DNA of 64,000 nt, from NCBI GenBank assembly GCA_900604495.1, contig UWOR01000011.1, positions 32,949 to 96,948 of the forward strand. Direction: 5' to 3'. Shown one piece after another: positions 1 through 7,994 of the stretch; position 1 is the stretch's first letter, and each line of letters opens with the position of its first letter. The translations under genes were made by a program, and so were the position numbers. The notes under the pieces were generated by a model, which saw only the letters and a list, made by a program, of their open reading frames with translations, ran no database searches and was not told the DNA's origin. Source of the stretch: Desulfovibrio sp. Marseille-P6017 (GTDB taxonomy: Bacteria > Bacillota_A > Clostridia > Peptostreptococcales > Peptostreptococcaceae).

Positions 1-1332
1 AAATACTTCTTCATCTTCAAATAAAAATGCACCTAACATACTTCTAATTTGAGTTTGAGTTAAGTGTTTGTTACTATCCCAAATTTCGTCTATGATGCTA
101 TTGTTTAAATTCAATGTTTTTTGTTCTTGATGGAAATATGCAACATTAACATTAGTACCTAAAGTAACCATACCAGTTAAAGGTATTATTTCATTCATTA
201 TAATTTTAAATAAAGTGGATTTTCCTATTCCATTAGCACCAATAAGAGCAACTTTTTCTCCCCTATATATATCTAAATTTAAATCTTTAAATAGAATTCT
301 ATTTTCATACCCCATCGACACATCTCTGACTTGAAGCACATCATTTCCACTGACTACAGAAGGATTAAATTCTATTCTAGCTTTTTTTCTATAAGCCTCA
401 GGTTTATCAAGTACATCGATTTTATCTAAAGCTTTTTCTTTGCTACGAGCTCTCTTTAAATGCTTTTCACGTCCATATGCCTTTAATCTTTCAATAGATT
501 CTTCTTGCTTTTTTAAATCCTTTTGTTGATCTTCATATTTTTTTAATTCTAATTCTTTTTCAACTCTGGATAACTCTAAGAATTTAGAATAGTTTCCATT
601 ATAAGTTTTTAATTTTTTATTATGAATTTCAAAAGTTCTATTAACTACTTGGTCTAAAAAATATCTGTCATGAGATATAAGCATAACAGTTCCTTTATAT
701 TGCTTTAAAAAGAATTCTAGCCACTCTATTGCCTCAGAATCTAGGTGGTTAGTAGGTTCATCTAGCATTAATAACGTAGGTTTTTTAAGTAATAATTTAC
801 CTAAAAGTACTCTAGTTTTCTCTCCACCAGAAAGAATACTGATAGTTTTGTTTAAATCTTCATCACTAAATCCTAATCCTTTTAGTACACCTTTAGCTTC
901 TGACTTATACCCGTATCCATTTTTATCAGAAAATAGCTCTAATTTATGAGAGTACTCATTCATAAGTTTTTCTAAATCTGAAGAGTTTGCTTTAGTACTC
1001 TCTTCGGCTATTTTTAATTCTAAATTTCTTAAATAGTTTTCCATATCTATTAGATCTCTAAAAACTTCAAGAACTTCATCTAATATAGTATTTTCTGAAT
1101 GGAAGTTCATATTTTGTTCTAGATAGCCTATTTCACAATCTTTAGATGTATATATATCTCCATTGTCATACCCATAAGCACCTGAAATTATTTTAAATAA
1201 AGTTGTTTTACCAGTACCGTTAATACCGATTATACCAATTTTATCTCCCTCATTTACTGTGAATGATATATCTTCTAATACAGAATCTATTCCAAAACTT
1301 TTATTTAAGTTATTGCACGAAAGAACGATCAT
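1..1332 (-). CDS. ABC-F family ATP-binding cassette protein, 3' end outside the window
   Basis: This gene encodes the first 444 residues of a soluble duplicated-ATPase protein. The ABC-F family acts on the ribosome in translation or antibiotic protection and does not transport. The start is the ATG at 1330-1332 with TAAGGAGGTA just upstream. The first ATPase domain has Walker A GINGTGKTT, signature LSGGEKTR and Walker B LLMLDEPTNHLD followed by SHDRYFLD. A charged linker rich in Lys and Glu follows, typical of the ABC-F interdomain region. The second domain shows Walker A GANGIGKST before the window ends. There are no membrane segments. Which ABC-F subgroup it belongs to cannot be told without the C-terminus. 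It is divergent from rex. Confidence 0.9.
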   Translation of the reverse strand, partial: MIVLSCNNLNKSFGIDSVLEDISFTVNEGDKIGIIGINGTGKTTLFKIISGAYGYDNGDIYTSKDCEIGYLEQNMNFHSENTILDEVLEVFRDLIDMENYLRNLELKIAEESTKANSSDLEKLMNEYSHKLELFSDKNGYGYKSEAKGVLKGLGFSDEDLNKTISILSGGEKTRVLLGKLLLKKPTLLMLDEPTNHLDSEAIEWLEFFLKQYKGTVMLISHDRYFLDQVVNRTFEIHNKKLKTYNGNYSKFLELSRVEKELELKKYEDQQKDLKKQEESIERLKAYGREKHLKRARSKEKALDKIDVLDKPEAYRKKARIEFNPSVVSGNDVLQVRDVSMGYENRILFKDLNLDIYRGEKVALIGANGIGKSTLFKIIMNEIIPLTGMVTLGTNVNVAYFHQEQKTLNLNNSIIDEIWDSNKHLTQTQIRSMLGAFLFEDEEVF

Positions 1333-1470
1333 AAATTTTATACCTCCTTAAACTACCTAAAATTATAATGTTTTGATATAATATAATCAAGGATATATAA
1401 GATGTTTTAAAAAAAGAAACATTTCATCAGGAAAGTTAAATAAATTTTAAACAATATAGGAGGTGAAGCT

Positions 1471-2100
1471 GTGGGTAATAAAAATATATCTATGGCGGTA
1501 ATAAGAAGGTTACCTAAATATTACAGATATTTAGGCGACTTATTAGATAAAGACATACAAAGAATATCTTCAAAAGAATTAAGTGATATAATCGGATTCA
1601 CTGCATCGCAAATAAGACAAGATTTAAATAATTTTGGAGGATTTGGTCAACAAGGGTACGGATACAATGTAGATGCTCTTCATAAAGAAATTGGTAAAAT
1701 ACTAGGACTAGATACTAAATATAATGCAGTTTTAATAGGTGCTGGTAATTTAGGTCAAGCAATAGCAAATTATTCAGGATTTAGAAAAGCAGGATTTGAA
1801 ATAAAGGCTTTATTTGATGCAAATCCAAGATTAATAGGTCTAAAAATAAGAGACTTTGAAGTATTAGATTCGGAACAATTAGAAGAGTTTATTAAAGAAA
1901 ATGATGTAGATATAGCAATAATGTGTATTCCTAAAAAAGGTGGTCAAGAATTAGCAGATAGATTAGTTAGTGCAGGAATAAAAGGAATATGGAACTTTGC
2001 GCCAGTAGATTTAGATGTTCCTCCATCTGTTATAGTAGAGAATGTTAATCTAACAGAAAGTTTATTTACATTATCATATTTAATGAACGCAGAAGATTAA
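1471..2100 (+). CDS. rex: Redox-sensing transcriptional repressor Rex
   Basis: Rex is a cytoplasmic repressor that senses the NADH/NAD+ ratio and, in Clostridia, controls fermentation and redox genes. The 209-residue length is normal. Residues 1-75 form the winged helix (IRRLPKYYRYLGDLL, then TASQIRQDLNNFGGFGQQGYGY), a hallmark of the family. Residues 86-100 carry the NAD-binding Rossmann loop GAGNLG, and the C-terminal swap helix follows. The start is GTG at 1471 behind AGGAGGTG. It is monocistronic, ending at a hairpin terminator. The neighbouring ferredoxin and CO dehydrogenase genes are plausible targets, but no perfect Rex box was found. Confidence 0.95.
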   Translation: MGNKNISMAVIRRLPKYYRYLGDLLDKDIQRISSKELSDIIGFTASQIRQDLNNFGGFGQQGYGYNVDALHKEIGKILGLDTKYNAVLIGAGNLGQAIANYSGFRKAGFEIKALFDANPRLIGLKIRDFEVLDSEQLEEFIKENDVDIAIMCIPKKGGQELADRLVSAGIKGIWNFAPVDLDVPPSVIVENVNLTESLFTLSYLMNAED

Positions 2101-2163
2101 AAAGGTAATGTTCAAACATTATATAGAGATTATAAGGGCTAAATTCTTTTAAATAGGGGAAAG

Positions 2164-2193
2164 GTCAGAAGACATAAGTCTTGTGACTTTTTT
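2164..2193 (+). terminator. Rho-independent terminator of rex
   Basis: The arms GTCAGAAGAC and GTCTTGTGAC pair except at one position around the loop ATAA. A run of six T follows. Confidence 0.75.
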
Positions 2194-2196
2194 ATT

Positions 2197-2250
2197 AAAA
2201 AATAAAACGGGCGTATCTTAAAGTGTATAAACACTGAAAAGATAGCCCGT
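2197..2250 (-). terminator. Terminator of the ferredoxin gene
   Basis: ACGGGC (2207-2212) pairs with GCCCGT (2245-2250), and inner TATCTT/AAGATA and AGTGT/ACACT segments extend the hairpin. Read on the minus strand the stem is followed by a T-rich tract, so it terminates the ferredoxin transcript. Confidence 0.75.
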
Positions 2251-2269
2251 ATTATAGTTTCGTTTTTAA

Positions 2270-2443
2270 TTATTCAGCTTGTTGTGGAGCGTCTACTGGA
2301 CAAACTTCAGCACAAGAGCCACATTCAACGCATTCATCAGCGTTTATAACGTATCTTTCATCACCTTCAGATATACATTCAACTGGACATTCATCAGCAC
2401 AAGCACCGCAGCTTATGCAAGCATCATTTATTATGTAAGCCAT
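2270..2443 (-). CDS. 2[4Fe-4S] ferredoxin
   Basis: This 57-residue clostridial-type ferredoxin is a small soluble low-potential electron carrier. Two classical cluster motifs are visible, CISCGACADECP (residues 9-20) and CVECGSCAEVCP (38-49), with the pseudo-twofold symmetry typical of the family. The start is the ATG at 2441-2443 with GGGGAGGAA upstream on the minus strand. It has its own promoter and terminator. The position between rex and cooS suits an electron acceptor for CO oxidation or general fermentation, but a specific partner cannot be named from sequence. The overlapping + strand reading frame here is only a shadow of these cysteine codons. Confidence 0.95.
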   Translation of the reverse strand: MAYIINDACISCGACADECPVECISEGDERYVINADECVECGSCAEVCPVDAPQQAE

Positions 2444-2484
2444 ATTAAAATTCCTCCCCTTTAAAAGTTAGTATTATCAGTAAT

Positions 2485-2513
2485 ATTATATCAAAATTGG
2501 TACTGATTAACAA
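2485..2513 (-). promoter_or_regulatory. Promoter of the ferredoxin gene, -35 box inside a Rex-like half-site
   Basis: On the minus strand TTGTTA (2508-2513) and TATAAT (2485-2490) are spaced by 17 bases. The -35 box is part of TTGTTAA, which equals a half-site of the known Rex operator TTGTTAANNNNTTAACAA. The other half is degenerate, so Rex control is only a suggestion. Confidence 0.6.
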
Positions 2514-2643
2514 ATAAAAGCATTCTACATAATGCTGTGAATTACGACATGGAAATGTTTTCAGTAAACCAAATTGATTTTGAAATTTTAATTTAATAAA
2601 TATATAAAAATGAGATGATAATTAGTAAATAATTGTATTAATT

Positions 2644-2696
2644 TTGTTAATTTTTTATATGAAAAATTGATTAAATAAAATTTGTATAGGTATAAA
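2644..2696 (+). promoter_or_regulatory. Candidate promoter region of the cooS operon with a Rex-like half-site
   Basis: The AT-rich gap between the ferredoxin gene and cooS (2444-2802) holds TTGATT (2667-2672), 18 bases, then TATAAA (2691-2696), a plausible sigma-A promoter. A Rex half-site TTGTTAA lies at 2644-2650, with only TTA of the second half matching after four bases. A short hairpin AGCATT-N6-AATGCT lies near 2519-2536. Nothing else was recognised in this gap. Confidence 0.4.
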
Positions 2697-2802
2697 TAAA
2701 AATAGATTATGTTAAAAATATATTTATCACAACTCAAAAATCACTTCTAAATAATATAGTCATATAGCAAACAATTATAAAGTTTTTAAGGGGGATTTAA
2801 AA

Positions 2803-4704
2803 ATGAATTGTAATAGTTGTAAAATGTGTAAGAGTGCAGATGAAAGGCTGCAAACTTTTGTATCTACTAAAGAATTTGACACGGCATTTCATAGAACTGA
2901 GCAGCAAAAACAAAAGTGTGGGTTTGGTCTTCAAGGTGTCTGTTGTAGGTTATGCGCAAATGGACCTTGTAGGATAACTCCTAAATCACCAAAAGGAATT
3001 TGTGGAGCTGATGCAGATACAATAGTAGCTAGAAATTTTCTAAGAGCTGTATCATCAGGATCTGCTTGTTATATTCATGTAGTAGAAAACACTGCTTTAA
3101 ATTTAAAACATATAGGGGAGACAAAAGGCATAATAAAGAGTGAAAAAGCCTTAAATTATCTAGCACAAAAACTAGGGATAGAGGAAAATAATAAATATGA
3201 AAAATGCATAAAAATATCAAACGCAGTTCTAAATGATTTATATAAACCAAGATTTGAAAAAATGGAATTAGTAGAAAAAATAGCATATAAACCTAGAGTA
3301 GAAAAGTGGAAAGCACTTGGTATAATGCCTGGTGGAGCAAAATCAGAAGTTTTTGATGGAGTAGTGAAATCTTCAACAAACTTAAATAGCGATCCAGTTG
3401 ATATGTTAATGAATTGTTTAAGTCTAGGAATTTCAACAGGACTATATGGATTAACATTGACAAATCTTCTAAATGACATAATGTTAGGTGATCCAGTAAT
3501 AAGAATGGCTCCAGTAGGGTTTAGAGTAATAGATGAAGATTATATAAATATAATGATAACAGGACACCAACATTCAATATTTACAAGTTTCCAAGATAAA
3601 TTAACACAACCAGAAATAGTGAAATTAGCAAAAAATGCAGGTGCAAAAGGATTTAGATTAGTAGGATGTACTTGTGTAGGTCAAGATTTGCAGTTAAGAG
3701 GTGAGCACTATCAAGATATATTTGCAGGTCATGCAGGAAATAATTTTACAAGTGAAGCGGTTTTATCAACTGGGGCAATAGATATGGTTGTTTCAGAATT
3801 TAACTGTACAATACCAGGATTAGAGCCAATTGCGGATTCCTTACAAGTAAAAATGATGTGCTTAGATGATGTCGCTAAAAAGAAGAATGCAGAATATATT
3901 TATTTGGATAGAAATAAATATGATGAAATAGATATGAAGTTAATTAACGAAGCATTAGATTCTTATAAAACAAGAAGAGGAAGTGTTCAAATAGATATAC
4001 CTAAAGATCACGGTTATGAAGAGTCTTTAACAGGTGTAAGTGAAAAGAATTTAAAAGATTTCTTAGGAAACTCTTGGAAGCCACTTGTAGATTTAATTGC
4101 AGATGGAACTATAAAGGGAATAGCAGCTATAGTAGGATGTTCGAATATGACAGCAGGTGGACATGATATAAATACAGTAGAGCTAACTAAAGAATTAATA
4201 AAGAGAGACATTATAGTTTTGTCTGCAGGATGTTCAACAGGTGGACTTGAGAATGTAGGTTTTATGTCTTTAGGAGCTGAAGAATTAGCGGGAGAAAATT
4301 TAAAATTAGTATGCAAAAAATTAGGAATACCACCAGTATTAAACTTTGGTCCATGTCTAGCAATTGGTAGATTAGAAATAGTAGCAACAGAATTAGCTGA
4401 ATATATGGGTGTAGATTTACCGCAATTACCATTAGTATTATCAGCTCCACAATGGTTAGAAGAGCAAGCATTAGCTGATGGAGCATTTGGATTAGCACTA
4501 GGCTTACCATTACACTTAGCATTACCTCCATTTATAACAGGAAGTAAATTAGTTACAGAAGTATTAACAGAATCACTAAAAGATATAACAGGTGGTAATG
4601 TAATAGTAAATCCAGATCCTAAATCAACAGCTGATCAACTAGTGGAAATAATAGTAGATAGAAGACAAAAACTTGGATTAAAGGAAGTGGAAGTCTATGC
4701 ATAG
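2803..4704 (+). CDS. cooS: Anaerobic carbon monoxide dehydrogenase catalytic subunit
   Basis: This 633-residue Ni-Fe enzyme interconverts CO and CO2. The length and motifs match monofunctional CooS. Cys39 and Cys47 correspond to the intersubunit D-cluster, and Cys48, Cys51 and Cys56 (VCCRLCANGPCR) to the B-cluster. C-cluster regions follow: GHQHS, GCTCVGQD, GCSNM, SAGCSTG and NFGPCLAIGR. Extra cysteines lie at the very N-terminus (C3, C6, C9). The start is ATG behind AAGGGGGA. The downstream cooF-like and flavoprotein genes overlap, so this is one operon passing electrons from CO to a ferredoxin-like protein and probably to NAD(P). No acetyl-CoA synthase genes or cooC nickel-insertion ATPase are nearby, so it is not part of a visible Wood-Ljungdahl cluster. 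Confidence 0.96.
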   Translation: MNCNSCKMCKSADERLQTFVSTKEFDTAFHRTEQQKQKCGFGLQGVCCRLCANGPCRITPKSPKGICGADADTIVARNFLRAVSSGSACYIHVVENTALNLKHIGETKGIIKSEKALNYLAQKLGIEENNKYEKCIKISNAVLNDLYKPRFEKMELVEKIAYKPRVEKWKALGIMPGGAKSEVFDGVVKSSTNLNSDPVDMLMNCLSLGISTGLYGLTLTNLLNDIMLGDPVIRMAPVGFRVIDEDYINIMITGHQHSIFTSFQDKLTQPEIVKLAKNAGAKGFRLVGCTCVGQDLQLRGEHYQDIFAGHAGNNFTSEAVLSTGAIDMVVSEFNCTIPGLEPIADSLQVKMMCLDDVAKKKNAEYIYLDRNKYDEIDMKLINEALDSYKTRRGSVQIDIPKDHGYEESLTGVSEKNLKDFLGNSWKPLVDLIADGTIKGIAAIVGCSNMTAGGHDINTVELTKELIKRDIIVLSAGCSTGGLENVGFMSLGAEELAGENLKLVCKKLGIPPVLNFGPCLAIGRLEIVATELAEYMGVDLPQLPLVLSAPQWLEEQALADGAFGLALGLPLHLALPPFITGSKLVTEVLTESLKDITGGNVIVNPDPKSTADQLVEIIVDRRQKLGLKEVEVYA

Positions 4705-5152
4705 AATTTTAATAAATAAAGATTTATGTGCAGGATGCAAAAGTTGTATTTTAGGATGTATGCTAAAGCATAGTAATGTTGAAAATATATATTTTTTAGA
4801 TTTAGAAGATAAAGATAATGAAAGTATGGGGCATATAGAGCTTGATAAATATAGTAAACCTGTTCCTATATTTTGTAGACACTGTGAAGAACCAGAGTGT
4901 GTAATTACTTGCATGAGTGGTGCTATGAAAAAAGATAAAGAAACTGGTATAGTTTCATACGATGATAAAAAATGTGGTTCATGCTATATGTGTATTATGT
5001 CATGTCCTTATGGACTTTTAAAAGTTGATGATAGAACCAAGAAAAATATATTAAAATGTGATTTATGCAAAGATGAGGAACTCCCTAGATGTGTAGCTAG
5101 TTGTCCTACGGGAGCAATAGAGTTACAAAAGGAGGAAATTTATGCTGAGTAA
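4697..5152 (+). CDS. cooF: CooF-like 4Fe-4S electron-transfer protein
   Basis: This 151-residue iron-sulfur protein probably carries electrons from CooS. Four cysteine groups suit about four [4Fe-4S] clusters: CAGCKSCILGC, CRHCEEPECVITC, CGSCYMCIMSCP and CDLCKDEELPRCVASCP. This is the DMSO reductase B/HycB/CooF-type arrangement. There is no signal or membrane segment. The start codon lies within the end of cooS (8-base overlap) and the stop overlaps the next gene by 11 bases, so translation is coupled. The name CooF rests on family resemblance and linkage to cooS. Confidence 0.88.
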   Translation: MHRILINKDLCAGCKSCILGCMLKHSNVENIYFLDLEDKDNESMGHIELDKYSKPVPIFCRHCEEPECVITCMSGAMKKDKETGIVSYDDKKCGSCYMCIMSCPYGLLKVDDRTKKNILKCDLCKDEELPRCVASCPTGAIELQKEEIYAE

Positions 5153-6380
5153 AAAAGAGTATATTATATTAGGCGCTAGTGCCGCAGGAATAAATGCAGC
5201 TAAAACATTAAGGGAATTAGACTCATATTCAAATATAACTATAATTTCAAAAGATGATAAGGTTTATTCGCGTTGTATGCTACATCATGTAATTTCAGGT
5301 CATAGAAGTATAGAAGATATCAGTTTTATAGAAGAAAGTTTTATGAGAGATAATAATATAAAATGGATAAAAGGTAAAATAGTTAAGAATATAGATATAT
5401 ATAATAAAAAGGTTATTATTAATGATGATAGTGTACCATATGATAATCTACTAATAGCAACAGGAGCATCATCATTCATACCTCTAATAAAAAATATAAA
5501 AGAAGGTAGAAATATATATTCATTAAGAAATATAGATGATGTATACAATATAAAGGATAAGTTAATTAATTCAAAAAAAGTAGCTATAATAGGGGCAGGT
5601 CTTATAGGAATAGATGCATTAACAGGTATAATAGAATATAAAGATTTAGACATATCATTAATATATCCTAGTGAGTTTATATTAGATAGACAGTTAGATA
5701 AGTATTCATCTAAAGTATATGAAGAAGAATTCATAAAAAAGGGTATAAATTTACATTCAAACAGCACTATAAGTGAGATTACATTAGATAATAACAACAA
5801 TGTTTCAGGTGTTAGATTAAATGATGGAAGTGTTGTTGATTGTGATTTATTAATAGTAGCTACAGGAGTTGTTCCAAATAGTGATTTTATAAGTGGAACA
5901 GATATAGAATATGATAGAGGTATAGTAATAAATAATAAATGTGAAACTTCAGTAAAAGATATTTATGCAGCAGGGGATGTGATTGGAAAAAATGCAATTT
6001 GGCCTTTAGCAGTAAAACAAGGTATAGTAGCTGCAAATAATATGGCAGGTAAAGAAAAATTGCTAGATGATAACTTTACATTCAAAAACAGTATGAACTT
6101 TATGGGTATACCGACAATATCATTAGGTATTGTAAATCCACAAGATGATAGTTATAATACTACAACTAGAAATGACGATGATGGATATAGAAAGTTTGTA
6201 TATAAAGATAATATAATATATGGATTTATAGCCCAAGGGGATATTTCATATACAGGAGTTATAACTCAATTAATAAAAAATAAAATAGAAATCGATAATT
6301 TAGAAGATATAATATTTGATATAGGATACTCAGATTTCTTTTCAATGAAAGAAAATGGAGAGTTTGAATATAGTATTTAA
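5142..6380 (+). CDS. FAD-dependent NAD(P) oxidoreductase of the CO dehydrogenase operon
   Basis: This 412-residue pyridine nucleotide-disulfide-oxidoreductase-like flavoprotein is the last gene of the cooS operon. It has an N-terminal FAD-binding loop (ILGASAAGINAAKTL), a second NAD(P) Rossmann loop (VAIIGAGLIGIDAL, about residues 148-161) and the FAD-closing motif DIYAAGDV (about 276-283). The order CODH, CooF, flavoprotein (FNOR) recurs in anaerobes, where it is thought to pass electrons from CO to NAD(P)+. No redox-active CxxC disulfide pair is evident, so it is closer to NADH:rubredoxin or nitrite reductase-type flavoproteins than to disulfide reductases. Direction and nucleotide preference cannot be read from sequence. 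Confidence 0.88.
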   Translation: MLSKKEYIILGASAAGINAAKTLRELDSYSNITIISKDDKVYSRCMLHHVISGHRSIEDISFIEESFMRDNNIKWIKGKIVKNIDIYNKKVIINDDSVPYDNLLIATGASSFIPLIKNIKEGRNIYSLRNIDDVYNIKDKLINSKKVAIIGAGLIGIDALTGIIEYKDLDISLIYPSEFILDRQLDKYSSKVYEEEFIKKGINLHSNSTISEITLDNNNNVSGVRLNDGSVVDCDLLIVATGVVPNSDFISGTDIEYDRGIVINNKCETSVKDIYAAGDVIGKNAIWPLAVKQGIVAANNMAGKEKLLDDNFTFKNSMNFMGIPTISLGIVNPQDDSYNTTTRNDDDGYRKFVYKDNIIYGFIAQGDISYTGVITQLIKNKIEIDNLEDIIFDIGYSDFFSMKENGEFEYSI

Positions 6381-6393
6381 TTGACAAGAAAAT

Positions 6394-6425
6394 GACTATA
6401 ATAAGAATTATAGTCGTTTTTAATA
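6394..6425 (+). terminator. Terminator of the cooS operon
   Basis: The arms GACTATAA and TTATAGTC form a perfect stem with a six-base loop, followed by GTTTTT. The rest of the gap to 6651 is plain AT-rich DNA in which nothing was recognised. Confidence 0.75.
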
Positions 6426-6651
6426 TTTATATTTAAATTAAAAATTATGCCCATTTTTAATCCGAATTATGCACATAAAAATAGGAAAAGCTAGAAAAAA
6501 CTTTACTTCTCCTTGAAATTACTATATAATTTAATTAAAACAAATTTTGGATAAAATAAGTTAATTTAACTTTTGATAAAAATCTTATACAAGATGTAAA
6601 TTTTTATTTTGTTTCGCTAACATAAGAATACTATAAAATTTAAAAAAATAA

Positions 6652-6679
6652 ATTACAAATTAGTTACAAATTTACTACA
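6652..6679 (+). promoter_or_regulatory. WalR-like triple direct repeat upstream of the wall hydrolase
   Basis: ATTACA, GTTACA and ACTACA occur at 6652, 6663 and 6674, each separated by five bases, an 11-base period. Read on the other strand they are TGTAGT, TGTAAC and TGTAAT, matching the published WalR (YycF) recognition sequence TGTWAH-N5-TGTWAH. The array sits about 60-85 bases upstream of a peptidoglycan hydrolase gene, the usual class of WalR target. Binding is inferred. Confidence 0.5.
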
Positions 6680-6737
6680 ATCTTGTGTATTAGTATTTTA
6701 TCCTTGCATTTATAGTGAATTTTAGGAGGAAGTATAT

Positions 6738-7829
6738 ATGAAGAGAAAAATATTAGTACCTATGTTTGCATCAGTAATGGCAATATCATCAATGACTGCA
6801 GTAGTAAATGCAGATGAAGTTAAGCCTGCTGAAAATATAGAAGATAAAACTAGCCAAGGTGCTATAGATTTAGATGAATATAAAGAAATTACATATAAAA
6901 AAGCAACTGTTAAAGATGGAGTTGCTGTAAAAATAAGAAATGAAGGTTCTGTAAAGCTTGTAGCTTATACAGGAGATGAGTTTAAAGTTTTAGCTACTCA
7001 AGGAGATTGGGTTGAAGTTTCTGTAGGAGATGAAAAAGGATGGATTCCATCAAGATATGTTGATGTAGAATCTGCTTCAGCTTTTGTTACAGAAGAAAAA
7101 GTTAATTTTAGAAAAGAATCAAATACAGATTCTGAAATAATAGAAGAATTAACTAAAGGAACTGAACTACAAGTAGTTGAGGTTCAAGATGAATGGATAA
7201 AAGTAAAAAATGGTGAAGAAGAAGGATATGTAAATGCAAATTATGTATCAGATGAAGCGCCTGTAATAGAAGAAGTTGTTGTTGAAGATCAAGCTATAAA
7301 TACAGTTTCAACAACTCAAAACTCTAACTCAAATATTCAAACTACAAACAATGTTACAAATAACACTACGAATAATGCTACAAACAATACATCAAGCAAT
7401 CAAAATAGTAGTTCATCAAATAAAATAGAACAAAGTAACACAAATGTTCCAGCTGCAAATACATCATTAGCTCAAGCAGTTGTTAACTTAGCGTACTCTA
7501 AGATAGGATCTCCATACGTATGGGGTGCAGAAGGTCCAAATAGCTTTGACTGTTCAGGATTAACTTCTTATGTATATAAGAATGCTGCAGGAATATCTAT
7601 ACCTAGGTCGTCATCTGCTCAGTCTACATATGGGACAACTGTAAGTAAAGCTAATTTACAACCAGGAGACTTAGTATTTTTCGGAAGTGGAAGTGTAAGT
7701 CACGTTGGTATATATATAGGTGGTGGAAATATGATACATTCACCTAAACCAGGAGAAACTGTAAAGATAACTAGTATAAATTCTTCTTATTATACGAATA
7801 GATTTATAACTGCGAAGAGAGTTTTATAA
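6738..7829 (+). CDS. Secreted cell-wall hydrolase with two SH3b domains and an NlpC/P60 domain
   Basis: This 363-residue exported protein probably cleaves peptide stems in peptidoglycan. Residues 1-26 are a Sec signal peptide, with likely cleavage after VVNA. Two bacterial SH3 repeats follow at about 55-110 and 115-172 (WVEVSVGDEKGWIPSRYV; WIKVKNGEEEGYVNANYV). Residues 188-240 are a Ser/Asn/Thr-rich flexible linker, and the NlpC/P60 domain runs from about 245 to the end. The catalytic triad is probably Cys272 (in DCSG), His322 (HVGIYIG) and His334. The start is ATG behind TAGGAGGAAG. It is monocistronic with its own terminator, and the WalR-like repeat upstream fits a wall-homeostasis role. 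Confidence 0.93.
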   Translation: MKRKILVPMFASVMAISSMTAVVNADEVKPAENIEDKTSQGAIDLDEYKEITYKKATVKDGVAVKIRNEGSVKLVAYTGDEFKVLATQGDWVEVSVGDEKGWIPSRYVDVESASAFVTEEKVNFRKESNTDSEIIEELTKGTELQVVEVQDEWIKVKNGEEEGYVNANYVSDEAPVIEEVVVEDQAINTVSTTQNSNSNIQTTNNVTNNTTNNATNNTSSNQNSSSSNKIEQSNTNVPAANTSLAQAVVNLAYSKIGSPYVWGAEGPNSFDCSGLTSYVYKNAAGISIPRSSSAQSTYGTTVSKANLQPGDLVFFGSGSVSHVGIYIGGGNMIHSPKPGETVKITSINSSYYTNRFITAKRVL

Positions 7830-7847
7830 TAGAATAATAAATTAAAG

Positions 7848-7882
7848 GGATGCTAAAATTTAATGTTAGCATCCTTTTTTTT
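7848..7882 (+). terminator. Terminator of the NlpC/P60 gene
   Basis: GGATGCTAA pairs perfectly with TTAGCATCC around a nine-base loop, followed by eight T. Confidence 0.9.
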
Positions 7883-7901
7883 AATAAATTCTGTTAACAT
7901 A

Positions 7902-7930
7902 TTGACATAGATTTATAAAAATGATAACCT
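7902..7930 (+). promoter_or_regulatory. Candidate promoter of the pyr operon
   Basis: TTGACA (7902-7907) is followed after 17 bases by TAACCT, a poor -10 box. If used, the leader before pyrB is only about 55-60 bases, too short for a classical pyr attenuator. Confidence 0.45.
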
Positions 7931-7956
7931 TACTTAAAGAATAAAATACTTTTAAT

Positions 7957-7976
7957 TTTAGTCCAGAGAGGCTAAA
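7957..7976 (+). promoter_or_regulatory. PyrR-binding-loop-like RNA hairpin beside the pyrB ribosome-binding site
   Basis: The arms TTTAGTC and GGCTAAA pair (one G-T wobble) around the loop CAGAGA. This gives the sequence GTCCAGAGAGGCT, the conserved core of the PyrR-binding loop known from Bacillus pyr leaders. The hairpin ends three or four bases before AGGAGG of pyrB. No terminator hairpin lies between it and the start codon, so translational control by UMP-bound PyrR is the natural reading. pyrR itself is not in the window. Confidence 0.7.
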
Positions 7977-7994
7977 AAAGGAGGAACTAATAAA

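Noticed and set aside
2279..2464. Open reading frame of 61 codons on the + strand
   Set aside because: It is the exact antisense of the ferredoxin gene, whose cysteine motifs are unmistakable on the minus strand.
4262..4531. Long antisense open frames inside cooS, purL, htpG and the P-type ATPase
   Set aside because: These are shadows of AT-rich coding sequence; they lack start signals and known motifs, and the opposite strand encodes complete conserved proteins.
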